From Thecaphora thlaspeos (lineage: Eukaryota; Basidiomycota; Ustilaginomycetes; Urocystidales; Glomosporiaceae): 64,000 nt of DNA. The DNA lies in assembly GCA_900291925.1 (NCBI GenBank), contig UWYS01000007.1:558001-622000 (forward strand). The letters are read 5' to 3'. The notes below the pieces were generated by a model. That model saw only the letters and a program-made list of their open reading frames with translations. It was not told where the DNA came from and searched no databases. Positions 54,001 through 64,000 of this stretch are shown in pieces; the first letter of the stretch is position 1; every line of letters begins with the position of its first letter. A program made the translations under genes and the position numbers.

Positions 54001-57000
54001 TACTTCACTTGCAGACACCTTTACCGGGCCAAGCAAAAGGCTCATCACGACCGTTTGAGCTTGCCGTTGTCTTCAGAGACTCCCACAATTGGCCGACGTC
54101 TTCAGCCGGCGGACTGCGGCTACAATGCGTACTCGCTCTCATAAAGCGGCTGCAGCGACAGTCAGCAGGTGGACTGCCTCAGCCCGGCCGAGCCAACTTG
54201 ATACTACTTACAGTACCTTTGTCAAGCCGATCAGTCCGTTCCCCGAACACGCTGCTACTGTAAGGACTGTGTACGTATGTATGTATGTACTGTATCGCAA
54301 CCTTCTTGTGGATCGCCAGCGAAACTTGAAAGTGTGCCGAGGGGATCCGGCGGGAGGCAACTCCGGTTCAGACCGAGCTTCGCCAGATTGGCGGGAACAC
54401 CGGCAAACACATACTGTACACTCTGTAGGGTCAAGGCTACGTAGAGAAGGTTGAGTCGGGATCTCCGCTCTCGGGGAACTTGTTCGCCCTCCGACCCAGT
54501 TTGGACGTCACCCTTCGCCAACGATAGGAATTCACGATCATCGCTTCATGACCACGGTTCAAATTTCTTCTCAGCCTTGCGACACCTCAAACGCCCAACG
54601 CCACAGAGCATGGCCGCAATCAAGTACTGTAAGCACCGTACAGAGTGGTGAGGTGCAGTATGTATGTTGTCCGAGACGGCCCACGTCGAACTTGACCAAA
54701 ACCTGTCTGATCGTCTTCGCGGTGCCTAGCCTAAGCGCCACAGCTCTTAGCTCCGTGCGACCATGTGTGCCATGTTGCCTCTGTTTACTTACAGCAGCGC
54801 CGCCGCAAAGCGGTGAGCATGGGAATGTTACAGTTCAGTGGGTGCGAAGAGGCAACCGCACTAAACATGTTCCAGTGTAGTACACACTCTGTGCTGCAGT
54901 ACAGTATGTACTTCTTCGGCTGATGTGTTGATTTACTGTAGCGAGTTTATGATTGCACTAAGACGAGCATAGTCTGATTGCACGCGTATAGTGGCGTTGT
55001 GTCCATGCCCATCCCCAAGCCCCAGACATACGATCTCGGCACGGCCGGTAATTTGCAAGTTCTGGAAGAACGAGGCTGCTGTACAAGAGAAGATCGCGCC
55101 TGGAGCTGGCCGACCTGGGAGCGGTTGTTGATGCTTAAGGAAAACAGAGCGTCAAAATCGACGTGCCATGGTGGAGACATTGCTGCTTGTTCGGGTTGAT
55201 GGCAAGGCGATCCCGTCCGCTTCCTCAGGTCGAGTGTCAGCTGCTTCCCGGTGGCAGGAAACAAAATACAAGATCGCTGGAGAGATCAGCGTGCGTACGC
55301 TCGGAGTCGATTGGAGGGAGGGGGCGCATGATTGGCAGGGGACAAGGGCGGGTGATCCCTTGGAAATGCCCGAGAGTTTACATACAATATGTAGTAGTCG
55401 GAGTGTGGCCGAGCTGCCCAGGTTGCAGCGGCACAGCCGGAATGTTATTGACAGGTGGGTCGGACCCCTACCTAAAAGCGGGATTGTCCTTGTAAATCCT
55501 ACGCAAAACCATGCTCAGCCTAAGCTTTCGTCGATTCATCAGCGGGGACAGCATGTACTGTACGAGCAGACGCAGATTATTCTATAACCCCGTTACAGAG
55601 TACTTACGAGTATGTTTGTACAGTGCGGTAATTACTTGGGTTTCAATACGCAAGAGTACTCTTAGTAATCTACAAGTAACTTAGCTACTATATAGTGCCA
55701 CCTGGAGTCTCGCCAGCTCAGCCCGCGCCCAGGCCCGCACCCGTACATAGCTGCCGATGATGTTCACAACGATCAACCACATCTGCTTTCGGTTTCGTCT
55801 CAGAGTTGACTGGGACTTGTCTACTGTGCACTTTGACAAGGAAGCCAGCGCTGTGTGAACCCAACAGCACCCTCGTCGTAACAAAGACAGGGCCAATCGC
55901 GTGTGGACGCACCTGCCGCGCTCGGCGCGGCAAGAGGCTATCCTGAGGGGAGCCTAACCCAGAACGCTATTGTATTCTATTGTAAGTAGCGCGATCCCGA
56001 CTCGTGGTGATGTGAGGCGCATAGCTTGGAAGCCTGAGGGGCAAGAGACCGTAAGAGTAGATGCCGTACGGTGGAGCAGCTGATGCCTTTGGGCGGATGG
56101 GCCGAGGTCATCTGCCTGTTGAGGCGCAAGGGGGAAGGGGTGCGCCAGCGTGGTGTTGGCTTGGCTTCCCGGCCGCCTCGCGGAGGCGCCCGCCCCCGTC
56201 TTTTTCTATCACCGCATGTCAAGAGTTGCGAAGCAGGAATAAGGCAGGCGGGCGATATGTCGCATATGGCGTGACCTCCGCACCCTTCCGGGTACCGTCA
56301 CTCAGCACGCACACACCCTTAGACCGACTGCCTACGCTTTCCCACCGTCGCCTCATTGCTTCACTTTGCTGCCCTGCGCTACTGTAGCTAGGATCGCACT
56401 CGCTCGGCAGGACAGCATGGGTCACTACTGTACAGACAGGAAGGTGACCCAGCCAAGTTCGTACATACTCTGTACGAGCGTGCCGCCACGCCGCCGACGG
56501 CTGGCAACTAGAGCATGGCCCAACGTTGTTGTGGCTTACACAGTAAGTACCAGACAGGGAGAGGGAGAGCGCGCAACGAGGGCGCAATAGACCAAGCTAT
56601 GGTGACCGACATAGCTCTCCTGTGAGCTTAGTTCTTGGCCTCCGCCATCGCCAGCAAGGATCGCCAGCGCAGCAGGAGTGCCGCATGCCGTACAGAGTGG
56701 TGTAGCTTGACCGCCCCCACAGGGACGACCTTGGTCCGGCGCAATTGTGAGTCTAGGCTGTGATCTCACCCTACAGGGAGAAGGTGGATTTCTCGTCACA
56801 AGGCCAGCGCTCCCCATGTCGTCAAGCTGGAGTCGAGGGGGCCGCACAGCGACGCACTCAGACTGGCATCACAGGCAGGGTTGCTGCCAGCCTCATGTCG
56901 CCGCCGCCCATGTTTGACCGACTGCGTATAGATCTGGATACGCTGAGTAGCAAGGTGCTCCGGCTCAACGGAAGATTGTTTTCGCTGCCAAACGTTCAGC

Positions 57001-57769
57001 AGAGCACTGCAGTGATGGCAAGTAGTACTTACATGGAAGCGAAGTGCAGCGGCTTAGATTGTCAATCGCTTGACGACGGTCACGATTTATACTGTTCTTC
57101 GTCAGAGGGCAAGCGAGGGCGAGGGCGGCAGCGACTTGTGTCACTTTGACCGCCCTTGAGTGTTGCCATCCGTAGCTCCTCGCCCTTTGCCTGTTCTCCG
57201 CCACCACCTCAGTCTCCTCCATCCCCCTCCCCTCCCCTCAACCATAGCTCATCCTGTCTGCCCGTAACCTGCCCTTTTTTAAAGTTCGTTTCTCTGCCAC
57301 CCCCTCTGCGGCTCATCACTCTCTTTTCAACCGCCTCGTCGCCACACCTGGGAACCGTAAGCTGTCCTCGGGATCTCAGCCCGCTTGCAGCAGACACGCA
57401 CAGCAAAGGCGTACGCCAACTGGCCGCCGATTGTCCTGCCCATAGCAATTTTTTCTGGTCGCTCCAACGCTCCGACGGCGCAGAGGTGTGCTCCGTTGAA
57501 TCACTTCCGGCTCAGCTACCGCCTTAGCTTCCCTTCTATAGCACTACGCCCTACGATCCAGCTAGGGCGTCTGTTCTGCGCTCGGACGCTTCTTCGGCTA
57601 GTGGCGACATTCCATCACCGTTTCGCTCGAGAACCTATAAGGACCTTGCCGGACGAGGTTCTCTATTCCGTCTCTCTTCCTCCAGGAACCCGCCATTCTC
57701 CAACCGTCCTCCCCTCAGCTCCTCCATCCTCCCTCTCCAACACCGCACCTACAGGGTTGCTCCTCCGCC
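51065..57769. other. 6.7 kb gene-poor region
   Basis: No gene recognised. Open frames up to 172 codons exist (for example minus 53365-53883 and plus 55168-55587), but they have many rare-looking codons and no motif. The region holds the long hairpin (52816-53068) and 16 exact TACTGTA/TACAGTA 7-mers. The last ~600 bases are the C/T-rich promoter of the hydrolase gene. Confidence 0.6.
52816..53068. repeat. Long inverted repeat (foldback hairpin)
   Basis: Left arm 52816-52931 and right arm 52957-53068 are reverse complements with few mismatches and a ~25-base loop. The outer ends match TACAGT-GTGTGCAGAT, and the middle matches GAGACGCGAGGAAAAAAG. The largest difference is a few bases near 52880-52900. 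Inside the arms lie smaller nested inverted repeats built on GTGATCTTG and CAAGATCAC. No open frame spans it, and no flanking direct duplication was obvious by eye. Confidence 0.95.
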
Positions 57770-59429
57770 ATGTTCTTCATTTCTCGCATCGCCAGCACCA
57801 TCTGGGAGATCTGGGGTGAGCCCTTTGCAACTGCGATCGGCGCCTTCGAGCCACAGGACCGGTCATACGGCCGCTGGCAGATCCCCTTTTCTCCGATGGA
57901 GAAGCGTCTCAACGAGAACCCCAACGTCGACGTACAGTTCCATAAGGTAATGATGCCCAACGGCAAGGACTGGGTCTGGTACCAGGTATGGCAAGATTCC
58001 GCTGCGCTGCAGATGACTGGACGACGCGCAGACATGATTTTTGTGTGAGTAAGGATGGAACGAGCGGATACGTCAGGGTACGTTGAGGGAGCAGGGCCCC
58101 TGTACACTCGCTGACACCAACAACGACGTGTCCCCTTCGCCCACGCGTCATGTTTTCCCCCCATGTAGCCACGGTACAGGTGTACACTCCGGCACCCTCG
58201 CTAGCCAGTGCCGCCGCTACCTCGACGCCGGTTTCCGCCTACTAGTCCCCGACCTGCCATCCCACGGCTACTCTTCTGGCATCCACGTCTTCCAGCGGAA
58301 CATCTCTGGCTACACCTCGGGCCTCCGCGCCGTCTTACATGACGTCGCGAGGCGTGACGATGCCGACGTCGGCCCAGACTTTAAGCTCACAAAGTCTGAA
58401 AGGCGCAAGACGTTCATGCTCGGCCTCTCCTTTGGCGGCCTTGTCGCCTACTCGTACGCTCTGCACTACTCCAGCTCCCTCCGTGAGGACGAGACGGACC
58501 CCGACGAGATCCCCGTCGACGGCATCATTGGCGTCGGGCCGATGATCGACTACAACCGTCGCTACGTCCCGATCTCGAAGCTGCTAGTCGTTGCCGCCTT
58601 CGTGCTGGAGAAGGTCCTGCGCATGGGCCGCCTCGAGCTGATGGTACCGCACAAGAAGTCGGTCGACAAGGACCCCAAGGTCTACGAGTCTCTGGTCAAC
58701 CAGGACAAGCGAAGCCACCAGGGTGCATTCCGCATCGGACACCTCTACTGCATCAGCGAGGCCATGGATGCCATCAAGGCAGGAGCCTCGAAGATCAAGC
58801 ACCCGCTCTACGTGCAACAAGGCTGCCAGGACCGCGTCGCCGACACGCCCCAGGCCCTTCAGTGGCTTCGCAACACCGCAAGCGACGACAAGCGCTTCGA
58901 AATGTACCCCATCTGCCAGCACGTCATTTACCGCAAGAACAAGGTCGAGGCTGACGACCTCGCCGGAAGGATCACAGTGATCGACGACAACGTCAAGTGG
59001 ATGTGCCAACGCTCGCCCGCCTACATGGGCAGCCGGTTCCGCCGCATACAATCGTGCAGTTCCGATATGAGCGGGCTTAGCGACGGCTCCAAAGCCTCGC
59101 TCTTCGACAACGAGGACGCGATGAGCGATGGCGGCTCGGTCTGCACGTCTGTCCTCAGCACGCCGGCCGTGTCGCGAGAGGACTTTGACTTCACCACCAC
59201 GGTTAGACGTTTCTCGGACGACGCCGACGCCGCGGCGAACTACTCTGCCTCGATGGCCAAGCTTATCGACGCCAACGTCATCCGACGCAAGCTTTCCTAC
59301 GGCGAGATTGTACCAATCAGCGGACCGGAGGACTGGGACGTCGACGCCGAAGGCACGCGTATCCTCCGCCGGCCCTACTGGGACTACGACGAGGCTACGC
59401 GGCCTTACCAGCTCTACCCTCACTGGTGA
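57770..59429 (+). CDS. Alpha/beta-hydrolase, monoacylglycerol-lipase-like
   Basis: Serine hydrolase probably acting on lipid esters. Exons are 57770..58044 and 58169..59429 (GTGAGT...GTAG), 511 residues. The junction restores IFV|HGTGVHSG, the oxyanion-hole HG motif. The nucleophile elbow is GLSFGG with Ser179. The acid is probably Asp313 in GCQDRVADT. The base is His343 in CQHVIY. The N-terminus (MFFISRIASTIWEIWG) is hydrophobic and may anchor the protein to a membrane. A C-terminal ~130-residue extension, rich in Ser/Asp and ending in Tyr-rich YWDYDEATRPYQLYPHW, is beyond the usual lipase core. Monoglyceride lipase is the best family guess; the substrate is inferred only. Confidence 0.87.
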
Positions 59430-60555
59430 CCGGCCCGCTCGCGTCTCGTTCCGCTGTCCTCGTCGTTTGATACCTTTCTGGTAGCTCGTAGCATTCTCTG
59501 CCCTGGTCTGGATCGTGGTCACTCGTAGCATATCCTCTTCTCTCCCCTCCCTGCCTTCCTGCCTTCCTGCCTCCCACCCGCGGACCATCTTTCTTTGCGC
59601 AACTCTCCCACAAGGTTTCTTTGTTTGCTCGCGAGCCTTTGTGCCGTGACATGCCCACGCTCTCTTTTCCCGCACTCATCTCCGTCGTCAGCATCACACT
59701 CCCTTCTAGTCTCTCAACATCCGCTAGTCGACCGCAGCATCTTTGTATCCCCGTCTATACCATTCGGTTCCCAGCGCTCGAAGTACAAGGCTACCCCTTT
59801 GTACCCGCCATCTGTCCGGATTCCCAAACAACAATGGAAGCCAAGCTTTGCAGGACACCCGTTTCCTATTTTTTCTTATCGTGTGCCGAAATCTTGTGGC
59901 TACCGCTGCTCCGAGTCCATGACTACGTTTGCTGATGATACAGACAGGTATGGCCGTAGGTTTTGAATCGCAGGGAATCGCAGGGAATCGCAGGGAAGCG
60001 AAGGGAAGCGAAGGGAATTGGAGAGGATCGGATGGAGGCGGCGCGGCGCGGTTCTTGACAGCGCGGCGAATTGGGGCGGAAAAAGAGTGTGTAAATCGGG
60101 CGGAGCGTGGCAAACCCACGGGCCCTATCTTCGTCCTGCACCAAGATCGATCTCGGGAGAGTAGTGGGTCCGCATAATACAGGGCGAGAGCGAGATGGAA
60201 TTTACTGTTCGATGCCGACAGACAAAGGCTACTCGAAAAGAAAGGCGGACACACAAAGCCAGCCAGGAGGTGGGGAGTGGTTTCATGGGCGATGCGGCCG
60301 AGAGCGGGGAAGGGGCGCGATCGTTTCGGCCCGATATTCAAAACCGGGATCGGGCCGGACGCCGGCTAGTCGGGGACTCAGCCCTTCGCTGATTTCAGAC
60401 TCGACTGGATTGGAGAGGTGTCGCGTTTGCACTCTGGCCCACCTCCACTGCCACCCTCCTTCCTCCATCATCACCGCCGCCACCCGTGAGGCCATCCCGC
60501 ATCCAAGCCAACTTAGTCAACGCAGACCAACAGCACCAGCAGCAAAATCTTCACA
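59430..60555. other. Intergenic region with 10-bp tandem repeat
   Basis: Holds the 3' flank of the hydrolase and the promoter of the MPP alpha gene. A 10-bp tandem repeat is at 59965-60014. No gene recognised. Confidence 0.65.
59965..60014. repeat. 10-bp tandem repeat, 5 copies
   Basis: Three copies of GAATCGCAGG followed by two of GAAGCGAAGG. Confidence 0.95.
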
Positions 60556-62608
60556 ATGAGGCTGACCGCTCTTGCCACAACCTCGAGCGCAGCCGCCAGG
60601 CACATCGCCAGGGGGACGTCCTCCGCAACCGCGATACCCTCGGCAGCCCGCTCCATCTCGTCCGCACCCACCCGACCCTCGTCCCTCGCCCTGTCACGGA
60701 GTCGCAGCGTCGGCAGTGCAACAGCTTTCGGATCTCAAGTATCAGTCACAGCAAACACAGCAGTGAACGCAGCGGTAAATGCGCAAGCGTCGCTCTCTAC
60801 CGCATCATCTCCCCCCAAGCACGGCTCGCTAATGAGCACGCTCCAGTCCCGCGGCCTCTCGACCCTCAGCAGTCAGTCGGCCGGCTTCAACCAGAGCAAC
60901 GTTATCCCCTCTTCGGCCCTCATCAGCGTCACCACACTGCCCAACAAGGTCCGCGTCGCCACGGAAGCCACGCCCGGCCACTTTTCCGCTGTCGGAGTCT
61001 ACGTCGATGCCGGTTCGCGCCTGGAGAGGGCGTGGGTTCCCGGCGAGAGCGGCGTCAGCCACCTCCTCGACAGAATGGCTTTCAAGGTGAGTCCGGCCTC
61101 GCACTGTCCCCTCTGGTTCCGGCTCCGGGCAGGAGCATAGTCGCTGACAGGAAAGGGATCCTGACGCACGCGTCTGCCTCTGCTTCGCCCGCCGCGACCT
61201 TCAGAGCACCACCAATCGCACTTCAGACCAGATGACGGCCGAGATTGAAGCGCTCGGCGGCAACGTCATGTGCTCCTCGTCCCGCGAGACAATCATGTAC
61301 CAGTCATCGGTCTTCAATAAGGATGTCCCCGCTGTCCTCTCGATCCTTGCCGACACTATCCTCAACCCGCTCCTCTCGCCGCAGGAGCTCGACGTCCAGC
61401 GCGAGGCCGCCGCCTATGAGATCTCGGAGATCTGGAACAAGCCTGAGATGATCCTCCCCGAGCTGCTTCACACCGTCGCCTACAGCAATAACACGCTCGG
61501 CAACCCGCTCCTCTGCCCGATGGAGAGCCTTGAAGTCATGACGGCCGACAACCTGCGCAACTTCACGAAGTCGTGGTATGGGCCCGAGCGGATCGTCGTC
61601 GCGGGCGCTGGCATGCCGCACGAGCAGCTCGTCGAGCTCAGCGAGAAGCTGTTTGGCCACATCCAGCCCATCGGCGCTGCCGCAGCCTCTCGCAGGAACG
61701 TCTCGCGCAGCAGCAGCAGCAGCAGCCAATCATCCCTCTTCTCCTCGTCCTCATCATCGTCTTCGACATCATCAGCCTCGTCGTACAACTCTGCCGACTT
61801 TTCGACTGCCGCCTCGCACAGCGCCAAGCATTCGCCTCTCGCCTCGCCATCAGCGACGGCGGCGACGGACCCCTCGACCGCCAACTCGTACTACACTGGC
61901 GGCGAGCTGTACCTGCCGCGCGATGACCTCGAGTTCACGCACGTTTACGTCGCGTTCGAGGGGCTCTCGATCCACGATGACGACATCTACGCCCTCGCGA
62001 CGCTGCAGATTCTGCTGGGCGGTGGGGGCAGCTTCAGCGCCGGCGGACCGGGCAAGGGGATGTACAGCAGGCTGTACACCAACGTGCTCAACCAGCACCA
62101 CGCCGTCGACTACTGCGCCGCCTTCCACCACTGCTACGCCGACTCTGGCCTGTTCGGCATCGCCGCCTCGGTGCACCCTTCCTTCAACGGCAGCATCGTG
62201 CACGTGATCGCGCACGAGCTGGAACTGTGCACGTCGGGCCTGTACCAAGGCAGCGTGACGGCGGCCGAACTGAACCGGGCCAAGAACCAACTCAAGAGCA
62301 GTCTAGTGATGGCGCTCGAGAGTCGGTTGGTCGAGGTGGAGGATCTGGGCCGGCAGATCCAGACGCACGGTAAAAAAGTATTGGTCGAAGAGATGTGCGA
62401 GCGTATCGATCGGGTCGACCTAAACACGTTGCACAGGGTAGCGACGAGGGTGCTACGATCGCAGAAGGCCACAGTCAAGCTCAATCACGGTCTCGGGACG
62501 GGTGAGGCGACCGTGGTGGCTCAGGGTCAGTTGGACGGGCTGGGCGACGTGCGCGATCTACTGGCAAGGAGAGGACTCGGCGTCCCTGCCTCGTCCTCGC
62601 GTGCGTAG
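60556..62608 (+). CDS. MAS2: Mitochondrial processing peptidase alpha subunit
   Basis: Non-catalytic partner of MPP beta; together they remove presequences from proteins imported into the mitochondrial matrix. Exons are 60556..61086 and 61205..62608 (GTGAG...TTCAG), 644 residues. The N-terminus (MRLTALATTSSAAARHIARG) is Arg/Ser/Ala-rich without acidic residues, a typical presequence, and is unusually long before the mature start near IPSSALISVTTLPNKVRVA. At the place of the beta-subunit HxxEH motif it has HLLDR (from residue 169), so no zinc ligands. The glycine-rich loop GGGGSFSAGGPGKGMYSRLY near 448-465 is diagnostic of alpha. A Ser-rich insert (~340-390) separates the two M16 halves. The family is usually ~480-550 residues. 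Confidence 0.94.
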
Positions 62609-62794
62609 AGAGGGGAACATCTTTCCTCCCGCCCTCTCTCTTTCGGCGCCGTCCTAGCATCGTCTCGTCTCTCGTCGTATACATGTATCTCTACACACCT
62701 TGTCCTTTCCGTTCGTTCCATTCCGTTCGGCTCGGCTAGGTTCAGCTCAGCTTCTTTTGCACGCATCACAACACCCCCACCTCTTGCACCCCCC

Positions 62795-62825
<31 letters not shown>

Positions 62826-63220
62826 TCTCTATCGTCGACCTGCTCGGACGGTCGGATGGATTTCGACGTTTTGGCATTCGGCATTGGGTTGGCTGCGAGA
62901 TCTGATCACGGTGGAGAAAGGACACGCTGAGATGACAACAATCGGAGGAACAGCGAGGCCCGGGGAGAAAGGGAGTAGGGTCGAATGAAAGATGGTTGGA
63001 ACGATTCGAAAGAGTCGACGGGATTTAGAACCAAGGAAGGTGGGGACCGGGTACGAAAGGAAAGGATCGATGGTGTTGTGCTATTACATAGAGGGAGAGC
63101 GGACGAGAAAGCGAGATGAGCTAACGGTGAGTAGGGGTAGATGGTCGCTGATGCGGGTGCGGGTGGCTGGCGGACGGTGTGGGCGAGTTGCAAAGGGGGT
63201 CCCGGGGTGGGCGGACGGTC
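62609..63220. other. Convergent 3' region
   Basis: About 0.6 kb between the stops of MPP alpha and the last gene. It contains adjoining CT and CA dinucleotide runs at about 62800-62827. No gene seen. Confidence 0.6.
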
Positions 63221-64000
63221 TCAAGACCAGTCCAGCACCTCGTCAAGGTCGAATCCGAGACCCAGTCCAAAGGGCATCTCGCTCGATACCTGCCTCGTCT
63301 TTCCGGTGGGAGCGGTCAGACCGCCACCTCCGACGGTCTTCTCTCTCGTCTCGACGCTATTGGCGTTGTAGCTCGACGAGAGGGCCGGAGCGGTCCCACT
63401 GCCGCCGGCGCCGACTTTGCTGAGTCGCGATGAGGATGTCTGAGGCGGTAGGCCCAGTCCCATCGCCTGGTGGTGACGACCTCCGCGGTCCGACGGTCCA
63501 CCATAACGCGGGCTGCTGCCGCCGTCAAACGTCGGAGTGCGCGGGAAAGGGCTGGACGACGTCGGCGGGTCGTCGAGATCGTACCGGCTACCGCGAAGCG
63601 ACGAGGTGCTCGGTCGTCGTGCCTGGAGCTCGGGCGTGCGCAGCAGCGATGACGAGACGGGCGTGTTGGCGTAGCCAGAGAGCTGGCGCGACCTGGCGCC
63701 GCGCGTCGAAGAGGTCGGCGAGTGCATCTGCCACGCGCGCGTCAACGTGTAGCTCGTCTCGCCGCCATCGATGCTGCTGGCGCTGCCGAATGGGAGCGTC
63801 GACATGCCCGTGCTGTGGGCGGCACAGGTTTCTACCACGCCAAAGGCACCGCCGGCGAGCAGGTCTCGGCCAGGCGTGCTGAGGCCGCCGCTGAACGAGT
63901 CCATGCGCTGGTAGCCTCGCAGCGATCTTGACGGTGTCTGGCTGCCCGGATGGCCGGCCAGCCCCCACGTCCCGCCGCCGACCGTCGAGAGCCTGGACGG
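63221..64000 (-). CDS. C-terminal part of an unknown Ser/Gly-rich protein
   Basis: The minus-strand frame is open from the window edge to a stop at 63221, so at least 259 residues are present and the start is outside. The sequence is low-complexity: Ser, Gly, Thr and Pro with scattered Arg, including TSSTRGARSRQLSGY and SSLRGSRYDLDDPPT. It ends MPFGLGLGFDLDEVLDWS, a hydrophobic-acidic tail that could be a short interaction motif. No domain is recognisable, so the function is unknown. The open frame and composition suggest a disordered regulatory region. Confidence 0.6.
   Translation of the reverse strand, partial: PSRLSTVGGGTWGLAGHPGSQTPSRSLRGYQRMDSFSGGLSTPGRDLLAGGAFGVVETCAAHSTGMSTLPFGSASSIDGGETSYTLTRAWQMHSPTSSTRGARSRQLSGYANTPVSSSLLRTPELQARRPSTSSLRGSRYDLDDPPTSSSPFPRTPTFDGGSSPRYGGPSDRGGRHHQAMGLGLPPQTSSSRLSKVGAGGSGTAPALSSSYNANSVETREKTVGGGGLTAPTGKTRQVSSEMPFGLGLGFDLDEVLDWS

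Noticed and set aside
55168..55587. 139-codon plus frame near the hairpin region
   Set aside because: No family motif, and a competing frame of similar length on the same strand; likely chance.

Overview
The window is nuclear DNA from a GC-rich filamentous or yeast-like fungus. Gene content and structure point to a basidiomycete, most probably Ustilaginomycotina (the smut lineage). The evidence is very high GC in coding DNA, short introns with strong GTGAGT/GTAAGT donors, long low-complexity Ala/Ser/Pro tracts in regulatory proteins, and fungal-type orthologues (MUB1/SamB, MTD1, TEL2, ISWI, SF3B6, alpha-arrestin). The lineage is an inference; no marker gene is present to settle it.

Layout. 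1-14.7 kb: 3' end of a B-type cyclin, MUB1/SamB-type MYND regulator, a small secreted protein with an internal duplication, and a six-exon CLPTM1-family membrane protein. 14.9-15.5 kb: a CpG-rich tandem-repeat patch with two kinds of ~61-64 bp units. 17-30 kb: alpha-arrestin with two PPxY motifs, FSP1/AIF-like NADH oxidoreductase, a GST-fold protein with a frame break, splicing factor SF3B6, NAD-dependent methylene-THF dehydrogenase (MTD1) with a long N-terminal extension, and a senescence/spartin-like protein. 30.3-32.8 kb: an AT-richer island almost devoid of CpG. 33.6-46.7 kb: ISWI remodeller, convergent TEL2, a 152-residue unknown protein, a possible 61-residue split gene, and a pepsin-like aspartic protease. 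48.3-51.1 kb: a 14-TM-type MFS exporter containing an 11-nt microexon. 51.1-57.8 kb: a gene-poor stretch with a long hairpin and many TACTGTA motifs. 57.8-64 kb: alpha/beta hydrolase, mitochondrial processing peptidase alpha subunit, and the C-terminus of a Ser/Gly-rich protein running off the window.

The most notable result links two places. Repeat units in the 14.9-15.3 kb patch (CpG intact) align to units in the 30.5-32.8 kb island in which the CpGs have become TpG or CpA. In the best aligned 71-nt pair, all seven CpGs are converted. I found only one CpG in about 2.27 kb of the island. This is the footprint of CpG-directed cytosine deamination (5mC decay or a RIP-like process), seen here with an undamaged relative 16 kb away.

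Most genes are housekeeping (cell cycle, chromatin, splicing, one-carbon metabolism, mitochondrial import, checkpoint kinase assembly) and do not form a pathway cluster. Exon models were built by hand from splice motifs and reading-frame continuity.
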